Below are positions 43,803 through 51,976 of a DNA stretch of 64,000 nucleotides, piece by piece. Origin of the DNA: CAXXHQ01 sp963665265. Lineage in GTDB: Bacteria; Planctomycetota; Planctomycetia; Pirellulales; Thermoguttaceae. The stretch is taken from assembly GCA_963665265.2 (NCBI GenBank), contig CAXXHQ010000001.1:496001-560000 (forward strand), in the 5' to 3' direction. The stretch's first letter is position 1; the number at the start of each line of letters is the position of its first letter. The notes below the pieces were generated by a model. It was not told the DNA's origin and did not search any database. It was given only the letters and a program-made list of their open reading frames with translations. A program made the translations under genes and the position numbers.

Positions 43803-44552
43803 ATGAAAGCATCGATTAAACAGTTCATTCGTCTCGCGGCCTGCGGCGCGGCGTTCGTCTCTCTTCCGTGCTCGGCCTTCGCTTTGCATGAAGGAGACAT
43901 CGCCTTGAGCGTCGCCGGAGGCAAGATCGTCACCTGCGCGTCGAGCGGTTCGACGTTCGCCGTCGCCCATGCGTTTCAAGCTTGGTTTAACGACACCGGC
44001 TCCGACGTGAATTGGGTTAACGAACCCGGTTTCGACTCGGACAAGGGAACATGGACCGTGGGAACCCGCATCGGGTTAAATTTCCTCGACGCGGTACGAG
44101 TCTGGAACGACGCGGACCTTAGCGCGATCAGCGCAAGCCGAATTTTGATCGAACTGGGAGGAGAATCCGCCCTTTCGCCGACTACGGCGATGAGGGCCGA
44201 AGGTTTCGACTTGGCCGTATCCGCGGAAGGAGCATGGCACAAGCACCTGGAGTTCAACCTCGTGGATTCCGCGGGAAATACGTCGGCCGACGCTCTGCCT
44301 GACGGCATCTACGTCGTCAAATTGGAGCTTTACAGCACGGACTCAAGCGTCACGAAGTCGGATCCGTTTTACCTGGTGATTCGACAAGACGAAAACGCCG
44401 ACGACCTTGTCGGAACGGAAGAGGAGTGGAACGCGGCATACGCCTACATCCAGTCGCTTCCCGTTCCCGAGCCGAGCGTCGCGTCGTTCATGGTCGCCGC
44501 ATGCGGCCTCACCGCGTTCGGACTCCGTCGCGTAAAAAAGACGAACTACTAA
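43803..44552 (+). CDS. PEP-CTERM protein, All3515-like, first of pair
   Basis: A protein of 249 residues. A signal peptide (~1-28, ending AFA) is followed by LHEGDIALSVAGGKIVT, then NEPGFDSDKGTWTVG, LDAVRVWND, AWHKHLEFNL, GIYVVKLELYSTD and DPFYLVI, and closes with PVPEPSV, a helix and a basic end. This block order fits the cyanobacterial All3515 PEP-CTERM family, which is Zur-repressed there. His in LHEGD and HKH could be metal ligands. AAGGA precedes the ATG. A paralogue follows after 128 bp. Confidence 0.72.
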   Translation: MKASIKQFIRLAACGAAFVSLPCSAFALHEGDIALSVAGGKIVTCASSGSTFAVAHAFQAWFNDTGSDVNWVNEPGFDSDKGTWTVGTRIGLNFLDAVRVWNDADLSAISASRILIELGGESALSPTTAMRAEGFDLAVSAEGAWHKHLEFNLVDSAGNTSADALPDGIYVVKLELYSTDSSVTKSDPFYLVIRQDENADDLVGTEEEWNAAYAYIQSLPVPEPSVASFMVAACGLTAFGLRRVKKTNY

Positions 44553-44680
44553 GCGGCTTTCATCGATTTCGCACGTTGCTTAACTTCATTCGCCCATTCT
44601 GAGGAGTCGGCGAAGGAATGGGAAAATATGCGCGTATTTTTCGTCTGCTTAAACATTAATAATTACTGGAGAATCCTGAT

Positions 44681-45433
44681 ATGTTCAATAAACTCGCTTC
44701 CCTCGCCGCCGCAGTCCTCGTTTGCGTCGTCGCGTCAAACGCCTTGGCCCATTACGACGTCGCCCCTTACCTGGTCGACGGGCAGTTGCTCACCGGCGGC
44801 AAGGACCATGACGGCAACAGCGTCGAACCGTCGATTTACGTGTACGGCTTCGAGTTCGGCGAAGACGCGGCCGATCCGTTCAATCCGGCCGACCCCGGAG
44901 TCCAACAAGCGGCGGGAGTCGGCAATCTTCCGCAAGGCGCAAAGCTGAGCTATAACGTCTTGAGCGACCTCCTCTATTGGAACGGCGAAAGCGACACGGT
45001 CGGTTGGTCCTCGCCCGCTTCGGCCGTCATTACGCTCGGCATGAACTCAAGCGCGAACGATCGAACGTTAACCGGAACCAGCGGCGCTCAAGCCGGGGAA
45101 CTGATTCAGTCGGTATCGACTGGCGGTTACGTTCACAAGCACTTCGTCACTTCGCTTTTCGCCGATTCGTCGTTGCCGAGCAATGTTCCCGGCGAAGTCG
45201 GCTACGTCGAGCCCGAGGTCGGCGTGTACGCTTTCAGGCTCAACTTAACGCTCACGTTAACCGACGGGACCGTCTATACGTCGTCGCCCATTTGGATCGT
45301 TATGAATAACGGCGTTTCAGAAGAATCGCATGACGCCGCTATGGCGTCGCTGGCCGTTCCCGAGCCGTCGAGCTTGGCCATATTCTGCGTCGGAGCGGTC
45401 GGTCTTTGCACGGCATGCCGTCGAAAGAAATAA
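44681..45433 (+). CDS. PEP-CTERM protein, All3515-like, second of pair
   Basis: A protein of 250 residues with a signal peptide (ending SNALA) and a start HYDVAPYLVDGQLLTGG, matching the H.D..L.V..G.L.T pattern of its neighbour. Further shared blocks are DPFNPADPGV, YVHKHFVTSLF, FRLNLTLTLTDGTVY, SPIWIVM and the final VPEPSSLAIFCVG with a basic end. Family membership and a possible link to zinc supply rest on resemblance to cyanobacterial All3515 proteins. A terminator follows, so the four-gene cluster ends here. Confidence 0.72.
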   Translation: MFNKLASLAAAVLVCVVASNALAHYDVAPYLVDGQLLTGGKDHDGNSVEPSIYVYGFEFGEDAADPFNPADPGVQQAAGVGNLPQGAKLSYNVLSDLLYWNGESDTVGWSSPASAVITLGMNSSANDRTLTGTSGAQAGELIQSVSTGGYVHKHFVTSLFADSSLPSNVPGEVGYVEPEVGVYAFRLNLTLTLTDGTVYTSSPIWIVMNNGVSEESHDAAMASLAVPEPSSLAIFCVGAVGLCTACRRKK

Positions 45434-45460
45434 CCGCGGATTTCGAAATCGATAACGAAT

Positions 45461-45499
45461 AAGGCCGGCGATTCGTAAGAACCGTCGGCCTATTTTATT
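45461..45499 (+). terminator. Terminator after the PEP-CTERM cluster
   Basis: A stem of AGGCCGGCG against CGTCGGCCT with one G-T pair and a 12-base loop is followed by ATTTTATTGTTTT. Confidence 0.75.
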
Positions 45500-45554
45500 G
45501 TTTTCTCGCGGCGATAGAACAAGCGATTGCGGGCGACCGAAAGTCGTAAAAGCA

Positions 45555-46355
45555 TTACCGGATGGGGGCCGTGTTGCGGTCGGCCATCATCGTGCCGCCG
45601 TTTGAATTGGCCGGAAGCGTGGGGCCGTACAACGGGGTTCCGTAGTAGCCTGCGCCGGTCGCCGAGCGTAAGGCCGCCGCTCGGGCCACAAGCTGCGGTT
45701 GCTGATTGCCGTAAGAGACCGCCCGCTCGTAGTTGGCCAACGCCTGGACCGTATCGCCCGACTGTTCGCGAATGTGTCCTAACGCCGCTAAGGCTCGAGC
45801 GTTGTTCGGCTGCGCGGCAAGGGCCTCGATCAATTGCTCTTTGGCCGAGTTGCGATCGCCGTATTCCTCGTAAAGCCGCGCGATTTCGATTCTCGCGTCC
45901 GAAGAACTTGGTTGACGGCCAGCCCAACCTTGCAGCAATCGGAACGCCTCGGCCGAACGACCTTCCTCGGCGAGCAAAACGGCCAAGCCGCGATAGCAGT
46001 CCGTGTGATTCTCGTTCCGATCGAGACACATGTTGTAATACGTCTCGGCCTTGTCCAGATCGGCCGTCGAATTGTAGGTTTTTCCCAAGCGATGATACGT
46101 CGCGGCGAGATTGTAATAGGCGTCGGCGTTCATCGGCTCTGAAAAGGAAGCCTCTTGGAACTGCCGCATCGCATCGTCGAATCGCGCTTGCTCGTAAAGT
46201 CGCACTCCTTCGGCATTGTAGCTTGCGGCCGAAAACCCGCCGCAACCGGAGATTACGACCGCAAAGGCCGCGAAGAGAATTGCGCAAAGGTTCCTCGCTC
46301 GGCGTCGAATTTCGACGTTTTGGCGAAGGTTCGGGTTATTTGCGACTCTAGGCAT
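45555..46355 (-). CDS. TPR lipoprotein
   Basis: A protein of 266 residues from the ATG at 46355; the open frame extends further, but the added N-terminus has no sense as a signal. The signal peptide has a basic start (RRRARN) and ends in VISGC, a good lipobox. Four or five TPR units follow, including AYYNLAATYHRLG, DCYRGLAVLLAEEGRSAEAF, EIARLYEEYGDRNSA and ALAALGHIREQSG. It probably lies at the envelope and binds partners; no specific role is visible. A 74-codon longer form cannot be ruled out. Confidence 0.72.
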   Translation of the reverse strand: MPRVANNPNLRQNVEIRRRARNLCAILFAAFAVVISGCGGFSAASYNAEGVRLYEQARFDDAMRQFQEASFSEPMNADAYYNLAATYHRLGKTYNSTADLDKAETYYNMCLDRNENHTDCYRGLAVLLAEEGRSAEAFRLLQGWAGRQPSSSDARIEIARLYEEYGDRNSAKEQLIEALAAQPNNARALAALGHIREQSGDTVQALANYERAVSYGNQQPQLVARAAALRSATGAGYYGTPLYGPTLPANSNGGTMMADRNTAPIR

Positions 46356-46530
46356 TCCGTTTCGCCCATGTATATATCCAAGCATCCGCGTCTTCGGCCA
46401 CGGAGCTTCGGAGGCGGGAGAATACCTTAAACGGAAAATGGAAACAAGATCGTTTTTGTCGGGTTTTGGCGCCCACCTCGAAAGGCCGGGGAGCGCTAGC
46501 GTCCTGGAGTCGCGGTTTCTCGACCAAGAA

Positions 46531-46592
46531 CGCAAAAAGCCGCAAGATTCGGAGCCGACGCTTCCTGCGTCGGATGAATCCTGCGGCTTTGC
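46531..46592 (-). terminator. Nested hairpin terminator
   Basis: An outer stem of about 16 bp (AAGCCGCA.GATTC with GAATC.TGCGGCTT) encloses a perfect inner hairpin CCGACGC-TTCCT-GCGTCGG. On the minus strand the outer stem is followed by TTTTTGCGTT, so it should end transcription of the gene at 46630-47124. Confidence 0.75.
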
Positions 46593-46629
46593 GAGGGGAC
46601 CGCGCATGTTTCCATGCGCTTCGTACTGT

Positions 46630-47124
46630 TTAGAGAACTACGTTCTCCGGGAGACTTTCCAATGAATACGTTAAATCGGGCGAGGCGACGATCGGGGCGG
46701 CCGGAGCCATGACCGAACGCTTCTCGTAACCCAATTTACGGATCACTTCCAATATCTCGCTGCAGGTCGGGAACATACGTCCGCTGGTGCGTTTGTAGTT
46801 ATCCATCGCGCTCATGAATTCGATTTCGTCGTCCGAGTAATCGCGTTCGCACGTCGTCGGATCGATTTGTCGACGACGGCTCACTTTTTCGCGGCGTTGC
46901 AAAACGCGGCGTTCGACTTCAACAGGAACGCTCTTTTGACGGCGGTCTTCGCCGGCACGACGATCCCGGTCGCCGCTTCGACGATCGATGACGACCGTCT
47001 TCGCGCTCGCCTTCGTCGCAACCGCGACTTCCGGCTCGGCTTGCTTGCTTGTCTTCTTTTCGACGGACGTCTTCTTCACTTTCGATTTGTTCGTTTTCTT
47101 AGCGGCCACGGACAAAGTCTCCAT
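46630..47124 (-). CDS. Conserved-looking basic protein of planctomycete type
   Basis: A protein of 164 residues. The first ~85 residues are very rich in Lys and Arg (KVKKTSVEKKTSK, DRRSGDRDRRAGEDRR, RRVLQRREKVSRRR), and the C-terminal part (CERDYSDDEIEFMSAMDNYKRTSGRMFPTCSEILEVIRKLGY) is a compact helical segment that looks conserved. I have met this type only as hypothetical proteins of planctomycetes, and I cannot name a function. It has its own terminator. Nucleic-acid binding is plausible from composition alone. Confidence 0.65.
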   Translation of the reverse strand: METLSVAAKKTNKSKVKKTSVEKKTSKQAEPEVAVATKASAKTVVIDRRSGDRDRRAGEDRRQKSVPVEVERRVLQRREKVSRRRQIDPTTCERDYSDDEIEFMSAMDNYKRTSGRMFPTCSEILEVIRKLGYEKRSVMAPAAPIVASPDLTYSLESLPENVVL

Positions 47125-47602
47125 TTTTACGACGCAGTGGAATCTCGTGTCGCCCTCGCAGGGTCGATCTTACGCGTTGCCTTTTTTCGCGGATCCGACC
47201 TCATCTCCCAATGTGTCGTTCTCGCAACAGGTCAACGTAGGAAAAATACACTACTGTTTACGAAAGTCACCCAAAAACCGTCTAAGAAAGAGTTTCCCTT
47301 CACAAAAAGTCTTCCTGCGGGGCAAGCGGCGCCGACTGTAACGATTCTATCGGGCCAGAACCGCGTTTCAGGCGTCGAATAGGCGCCGTTTGGGGAATTT
47401 CCGGAAAAAATCGGTCGTCGACTTTCGCTGGCGCCCCCGTTTTTTCGTTTTAGCGGCTTCTTGCGGCGCGATTGCGACATATCCGAAGTCGCTTGCTCTC
47501 TTCATTTTTCAAACCTACATTTCGGGTGTGGCGAAAAGACCACATTCCTTCGCCCGTAGCTTACATGGCAGATAGTTCCATTTTCGGAATAGGAAATCGC
47601 AA
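47125..47602. other. 478-bp divergent gap
   Basis: The region separates the basic-protein gene from the chemoreceptor gene. A minus-strand open frame at 47232-47480 has no support. The promoters of both neighbours must lie here, but I cannot place them with confidence. Confidence 0.4.
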
Positions 47603-49915
47603 ATGTCGTGGTTCGTAAATATGAGTTTACGGAAAAAGTTAATCGGCGGATTCGTGATCGTGGCGGGCATCGCCGGAACGATCGGCATGATCGGCTACCA
47701 AGGGATGAACTCGATTGACGACGGCATCGCCGAAATCGGCAAGGTGCAACTACCCAGCGTCGAAAACTTGCTTCAAATAAAAGACTGCATCGCGCAAATC
47801 GATATTGCGCGCGCCGTTCTCAGCGACCCCAACGCGAAAACGACCGAACGAACGGCTCAGTACGATCTCATCGCCCAAGCGCGAGCGAAGCTTAAAACGG
47901 CCAAAGAATCGTTCGGCGAGTTAGCCAAATCTCCCGAAGAGGAGAAATCTTGGCAAGATTTTCTCGCCGCGATTCAAGCAAGCGCCGCCGGCAATAGCGA
48001 TTTTTTCGACGCCGCCAAGCAATACGACGCCCTCCTCGCCGAATCGGCGAAGAACGGTTTTCCGATCGTCGGCGATTACGTCATCAACCTTAACGCAAGC
48101 ATCGAGCAGGCCTACAAAATTCGCGAGCTTCTGAAGACGCAAACCTACGAATGGCGCAGCATGATTCTGCGGAGCGGCACCAAAGCAGGTCATGACAAGC
48201 ATTGGGGAACCTACGAAACCGCGAAGGACTCCTTCCGCGCGGAACTCGCCAAGCTCAAGAGCATGCTCCCAACAGCGGGCCTCGACGGCAAAATCGCCGA
48301 CGACCTCGCCGCCATGCACGTCGAAATGGAGAAAAAGTACTTAGCGGCCTTGGAAGGCGTCGACCTCGCGAAACCGGAAGGCGCGCACATCGTCGACGAT
48401 CGAATCAACGGTCTTCAACGTTCGCTGAGCGACGCATTGGCCAGTTTAACGAAAATTCTCGCCAACACGCGGGAAAAGGCGAACTTGCTGGCAACCAAGA
48501 TGTCCGAAGTTCGCCGAAGCTACCAAGAGCAACGCACCGCGGTCAGCAATCTGATCGACGGCTTGGCGAAGCTCAATCACGATCAAGCGACGACGGCTAC
48601 CGACGACTCGCTCAAAACGGCGAGTCGCACCGAAACCCTCGCCGTCTCGATCACCAGCGCCGGATTCTTCGTCGCGATCATCCTTGGGCTGTGGCTTAGC
48701 GGTCTCATCGCTCGCCCCATCGCCAAAGTTTCGGAAGTCTTGCAACGCGTCTCCCAAGGCGACTACAGCCAAAAAGTCGATTATCAATCGAAGGATGAAA
48801 TCGGTCGCATGGCGTCGGACTTGAACCAGGCAATCGACGCCACATCCGCAATGATGCGGGAAATTAACGAAGCTTCCGAGCGCGAACGAAAAATGCAGGC
48901 CGAGTTGGCCGCGGAGGAATCGCGTCGCCAAGCCGAGGAGAAAGCGCTACGCGACGAACAAGCCGCTAAAGAACGAAAGCAACAAGAGTTGGAGCGTTTG
49001 GCCGCGGAAACAGTTCGCGGCAAGGTCGATTACCTGCTGAGAGTCGTCGCCGCCGCTGCGGCGGGAGATTTGACTCAGGAGATCCGCATCGAAGGAAACG
49101 AGCCGATCGACGAACTCGCCTCCGGAATCTCGAAGATGCTGAAAGACCTCCGGGGCGTGATCGCGCAAGTCACGGAAGCCGCCAGTCAATTCAGCGAAGG
49201 ATCCCGCGTCATCGCGGAAAGTTCTCAAAGCCTCGCTCAAGGCGCGCAGACGCAAAGCGCGGGGGTTGAGCAAATGAGCGCGTCGCTCGAACAGCTCGCG
49301 CGATCCATCGACGCCGTGAAAATCAACGCCGCCGAAGCAGACGGCGTGGCGAAAGAGACCGCTCAACTCGCCGAAGCCGGCGGCAAAGCCGTCGGCGACT
49401 CGGTCGAGGCTATGGAGCTGATTCGCACAAGCTCCCAGCAGATCGGCGAAATCATTCAAGTAATCTCCGAGATCGCGAGTCAAACCAACTTGCTCGCCTT
49501 GAACGCGGCGATCGAAGCCGCCCGGGCCGGCGAACATGGCATGGGCTTCGCCGTCGTCGCCGATGAAGTTCGCAAATTGGCTGAGCGAAGCAATCAAGCC
49601 GCCCGTGAAATTTCGAACCTGATCAAGGAATCGACGCAACGGGTCGAACAAGGCGCGCAGATGAGCGTGAGCACGGGCGAATCGCTGAAGCGAATCATCG
49701 AAGGCGCCGAAAAAACCGCCGCCAAGATCGCCGAAATCGCCGAAGCCACGGTGCAACAGGCCGCCAACGCGCAAGAGGTTACGCACTCCATTCAGAGCAT
49801 CTCCCGCGTCACCGAACAGTCGGCCGCCGGAAGCGAAGAAATGGCGTCGAGCAGTCAAGAGCTGGGCGCCCAATCGCACGCTCTCAAAGACTTGGTCGTT
49901 CGGTTCAAGGTGTAA
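47603..49915 (+). CDS. Methyl-accepting chemotaxis protein
   Basis: A protein of 770 residues. A membrane helix (~12-32), a helical extracytoplasmic sensor (~33-345), a second helix (~350-370) and a HAMP domain (PIAKVSEVLQRVSQGDYSQKV) come first. A long charged coiled coil (~415-470, with EESRRQAEEKALRDEQ) leads to a second HAMP-like part (AAAGDLTQEI) and the signalling domain, whose tip reads ISEIASQTNLLALNAAIEAARAGEHGMGFAVVADEVRKLAERS. The common tip has GRGFAVV; here GMGFAVV. AGGA lies eight bases before the ATG. It should pass signals to CheA/CheW, which are not in the window. Confidence 0.93.
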   Translation: MSWFVNMSLRKKLIGGFVIVAGIAGTIGMIGYQGMNSIDDGIAEIGKVQLPSVENLLQIKDCIAQIDIARAVLSDPNAKTTERTAQYDLIAQARAKLKTAKESFGELAKSPEEEKSWQDFLAAIQASAAGNSDFFDAAKQYDALLAESAKNGFPIVGDYVINLNASIEQAYKIRELLKTQTYEWRSMILRSGTKAGHDKHWGTYETAKDSFRAELAKLKSMLPTAGLDGKIADDLAAMHVEMEKKYLAALEGVDLAKPEGAHIVDDRINGLQRSLSDALASLTKILANTREKANLLATKMSEVRRSYQEQRTAVSNLIDGLAKLNHDQATTATDDSLKTASRTETLAVSITSAGFFVAIILGLWLSGLIARPIAKVSEVLQRVSQGDYSQKVDYQSKDEIGRMASDLNQAIDATSAMMREINEASERERKMQAELAAEESRRQAEEKALRDEQAAKERKQQELERLAAETVRGKVDYLLRVVAAAAAGDLTQEIRIEGNEPIDELASGISKMLKDLRGVIAQVTEAASQFSEGSRVIAESSQSLAQGAQTQSAGVEQMSASLEQLARSIDAVKINAAEADGVAKETAQLAEAGGKAVGDSVEAMELIRTSSQQIGEIIQVISEIASQTNLLALNAAIEAARAGEHGMGFAVVADEVRKLAERSNQAAREISNLIKESTQRVEQGAQMSVSTGESLKRIIEGAEKTAAKIAEIAEATVQQAANAQEVTHSIQSISRVTEQSAAGSEEMASSSQELGAQSHALKDLVVRFKV

Positions 49916-49930
49916 TAAAAGGTGTAATAA
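49907..49930. repeat. 12-bp perfect tandem repeat at chemoreceptor stop
   Basis: AAGGTGTAATAA occurs twice in direct succession (49907-49918 and 49919-49930). The first copy includes the last two codons and the TAA stop of the chemoreceptor gene. Confidence 0.7.
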
Positions 49931-49962
49931 GCTGTCAGCTTTCAGCAACCAAAGCAGAATAA

Positions 49963-49999
49963 AAAGGCCGCACGGATTAAAAGATTCCGTGCGGCCTTT
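49963..49999. terminator. Bidirectional terminator between convergent genes
   Basis: A 14-bp perfect stem AAAGGCCGCACGGA/TCCGTGCGGCCTTT with a nine-base loop and T-rich flanks serves the chemoreceptor gene (plus) and the 93-residue protein gene (minus). Confidence 0.88.
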
Positions 50000-50027
50000 G
50001 CTTTGTATTCTATTTCGAATCAGCGGT

Positions 50028-50309
50028 CTATCCGCCCACGGAATCGCGAACTTCCTGGGCAATCTCGCGGAGCTCTTCGATCGACGTCTCTTCCAGGCGT
50101 TTCCCGCGTTCGTCGAGTTTTTCGTTGATTTTGACGGCCGTTTCTTGCATCCGCTCGTGAGTATCTTTGCTGCCGCCCCAGAGCAAGAAGTTCTCCCCTT
50201 TGGTGACGCGGGTTTGTCCGTCGTTCCCGTCCAATCCTAGCCCCAGCAGAGCGGCGGACTTTTCCGGTTCGTTCGCTGCGTTCATTCGTCCGTCCTTCGG
50301 CATCGACAT
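50028..50309 (-). CDS. Hypothetical protein beside FHA gene
   Basis: A protein of 93 residues from the ATG at 50309, one base after the TAG of the FHA gene; a second ATG lies two codons on. The middle reads RVTKGENFLLWGGS, then a helical stretch with THERMQETAVKINEKLDERGKRLEE that could form a coiled coil. I do not recognise the family. Its position suggests translational coupling and a shared role with the FHA protein. Confidence 0.6.
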   Translation of the reverse strand: MSMPKDGRMNAANEPEKSAALLGLGLDGNDGQTRVTKGENFLLWGGSKDTHERMQETAVKINEKLDERGKRLEETSIEELREIAQEVRDSVGG

Positions 50310-50310
50310 C

Positions 50311-50964
50311 CTATTTTTTTCGCCCGAAGAACGCCCGGAGCACATCGTTGGCGGCCGCTTGGCTGTTTTCGGTCTTCGGCTTATTCGCCCGTTCAAATTG
50401 CCCGACGGGCTTATGAGGAGCTTTCTTATCCTTTTCGTCCGGCTTCGACGGCACAAGAATCGTCGTCGTGTCCGAAAGAAGCTTGTTGACGGCCGCCGTT
50501 TCCTTCAAACTCAAGTCGAGCGGAGGGGCGTCCTCCGCGTCTTCATCGCCGCCGTCCTCGAGCCAACTCGCGATGTCGTCTTCGGCGTTGCTTGATTTTT
50601 TTTGCGCCGTGCGAGCCACCGCTTCTTGAATGCTTTGAACCTTCGGTTTTTTCGTTCCCGCCAACGTAACCGTCAATTGAACCTTGAACTCGATCACGCC
50701 GCCGATTTTCAGAACGTCATCGTTTTTCAATTCGCGTTCGCCGACGAGTTTCTCGCCGTTGACTTGCGTGCCGTTCGTGCTTCCTTTATCACGAGCAAGT
50801 ACGCGGCCGGGCTCGATCACGATCGCGCAATGATGGCGGCTAATCCGGTCGCTGGCCGGACGAAGTTGGCAATCTTCGCCGCGTCCGATCCAGAACTCCG
50901 ATCCTACGACCGGAATCTCTCGACCCGCGTTTTTACCGCCGACAACGATTAGTTTGACGTCCAT
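50311..50964 (-). CDS. FHA domain protein
   Basis: A protein of 217 residues from the ATG at 50964, which has GGAGG eight bases upstream; the frame continues 43 codons further without such a site. The FHA domain (~1-95) contains FWIGRGEDCQLR, SRHH and STNGTQVNG, the residues that bind phosphothreonine. The rest is a long acidic and polar tail (EDDIASWLEDGG, PPLDLSLKETAAVNKLL) ending in AFFGRKK. It probably takes part in Ser/Thr-kinase signalling, which is extensive in planctomycetes. The partner kinase is not in the window. Confidence 0.88.
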   Translation of the reverse strand: MDVKLIVVGGKNAGREIPVVGSEFWIGRGEDCQLRPASDRISRHHCAIVIEPGRVLARDKGSTNGTQVNGEKLVGERELKNDDVLKIGGVIEFKVQLTVTLAGTKKPKVQSIQEAVARTAQKKSSNAEDDIASWLEDGGDEDAEDAPPLDLSLKETAAVNKLLSDTTTILVPSKPDEKDKKAPHKPVGQFERANKPKTENSQAAANDVLRAFFGRKK

Positions 50965-51203
50965 AAGGGGAACCTCCGTCCGACTACTTTTTCGAGGGCG
51001 AAAGTAAGTCGAACGCGCCAGGGAAGAGCGCCGCTTCAGTCTGACGACCCGCCGCAAAGTCTTGCGGAATATTACTTCCGCTTCACCGTGCATGCAATAT
51101 ATTTATCGTCAATACGACCGAGGCGCTGTCTATGATCGTAACAAGTTCTTTGAAACTAGTCAAAACGAAATGGCCAGAAAGAGGGGAATTGCCTTAGCAC
51201 CCC

Positions 51204-51968
51204 CTATTTAGACCTACACCGATCGATTGTCCAGGAATCCGCCCCGTATTTCCCTCGGCAAATCTCCTCGCTTCGCTGCCGTTCCGCCTCGGTCAATTCG
51301 CCCCCCTCACCGACTAAGCCTAGCTTGTCCAAAAACCTAGTCCGCCACCGTTCCAGCAGCCAAATTTCGGCGGCGGACAGTTCCGGCGCCAAGTCAAAAA
51401 TTCCCGGTAGTTCGGGAGCGAACCTCGACCTTTGTAAAAGCAAACTCCCATGCTGTAGAATGGCCCCTTTCAGCCGCCGTTGCGCGCTCCCTGCAACCTT
51501 ATTGCCGAGAAAGAGGACGTCTCCCTCGGTTCGACGTTGAAAGCAGAGAAACGGATTCGCCCGCTCCCGCTGCGGCCCAAGCGCTCCGCACAATTCCGCC
51601 TGAATCCCGCGTTCGGCCAAAGTCTCGATCAACGCCGCATGCGCCAAATGATACAAAGCCAGATGATCCTTGGCGAATCGCGACTTCGGAGGCGTCGTCA
51701 GGCTGTACGTGATTTCGTCGTGATGGAGAATCGCCCCGCCGCCGCTGGCCCGCCGAACGGTCGAGCAGGACTCGCTTGCCGCGTGATCGGCCCGCTCGCC
51801 GAAGCTTTGAAAATAGCCGAGAGATAACGTGGGCTCGGCCCAACGATAGAACCGCAACGTGCAAACGTCGTCCGTTCGTTCGGCCGTCGACTCGAGCAAC
51901 GCCTCGTCGACGGCCATGTTCCATGCTCCGTCGCCCGGCGGATCCGACAACAGCCGACATTTCGACAT
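51204..51968 (-). CDS. Lipoate-protein ligase/octanoyltransferase family enzyme
   Basis: A protein of 254 residues from the ATG at 51968. The fold signature of the LplA/LipB/LipM family is present: RRASGGGAILHHDEITYSL, the lysine K157 in FLGNKVAGSAQRR and ILQHGSLLL. C142 (FLCFQRR) lies where LipM-type octanoyltransferases have their catalytic Cys, so it may be LipM rather than a ligase. It follows gcvPB with the start nine bases after its stop, in the glycine cleavage operon, where it would attach lipoate or octanoate to GcvH. Confidence 0.82.
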   Translation of the reverse strand: MSKCRLLSDPPGDGAWNMAVDEALLESTAERTDDVCTLRFYRWAEPTLSLGYFQSFGERADHAASESCSTVRRASGGGAILHHDEITYSLTTPPKSRFAKDHLALYHLAHAALIETLAERGIQAELCGALGPQRERANPFLCFQRRTEGDVLFLGNKVAGSAQRRLKGAILQHGSLLLQRSRFAPELPGIFDLAPELSAAEIWLLERWRTRFLDKLGLVGEGGELTEAERQRSEEICRGKYGADSWTIDRCRSK

Positions 51969-51976
51969 AGCGACGT

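Noticed and set aside
48947..50062. Minus-strand open frame of 371 codons opposite the chemoreceptor gene
   Set aside because: It runs through the strong bidirectional terminator and is antisense to a well-supported gene.
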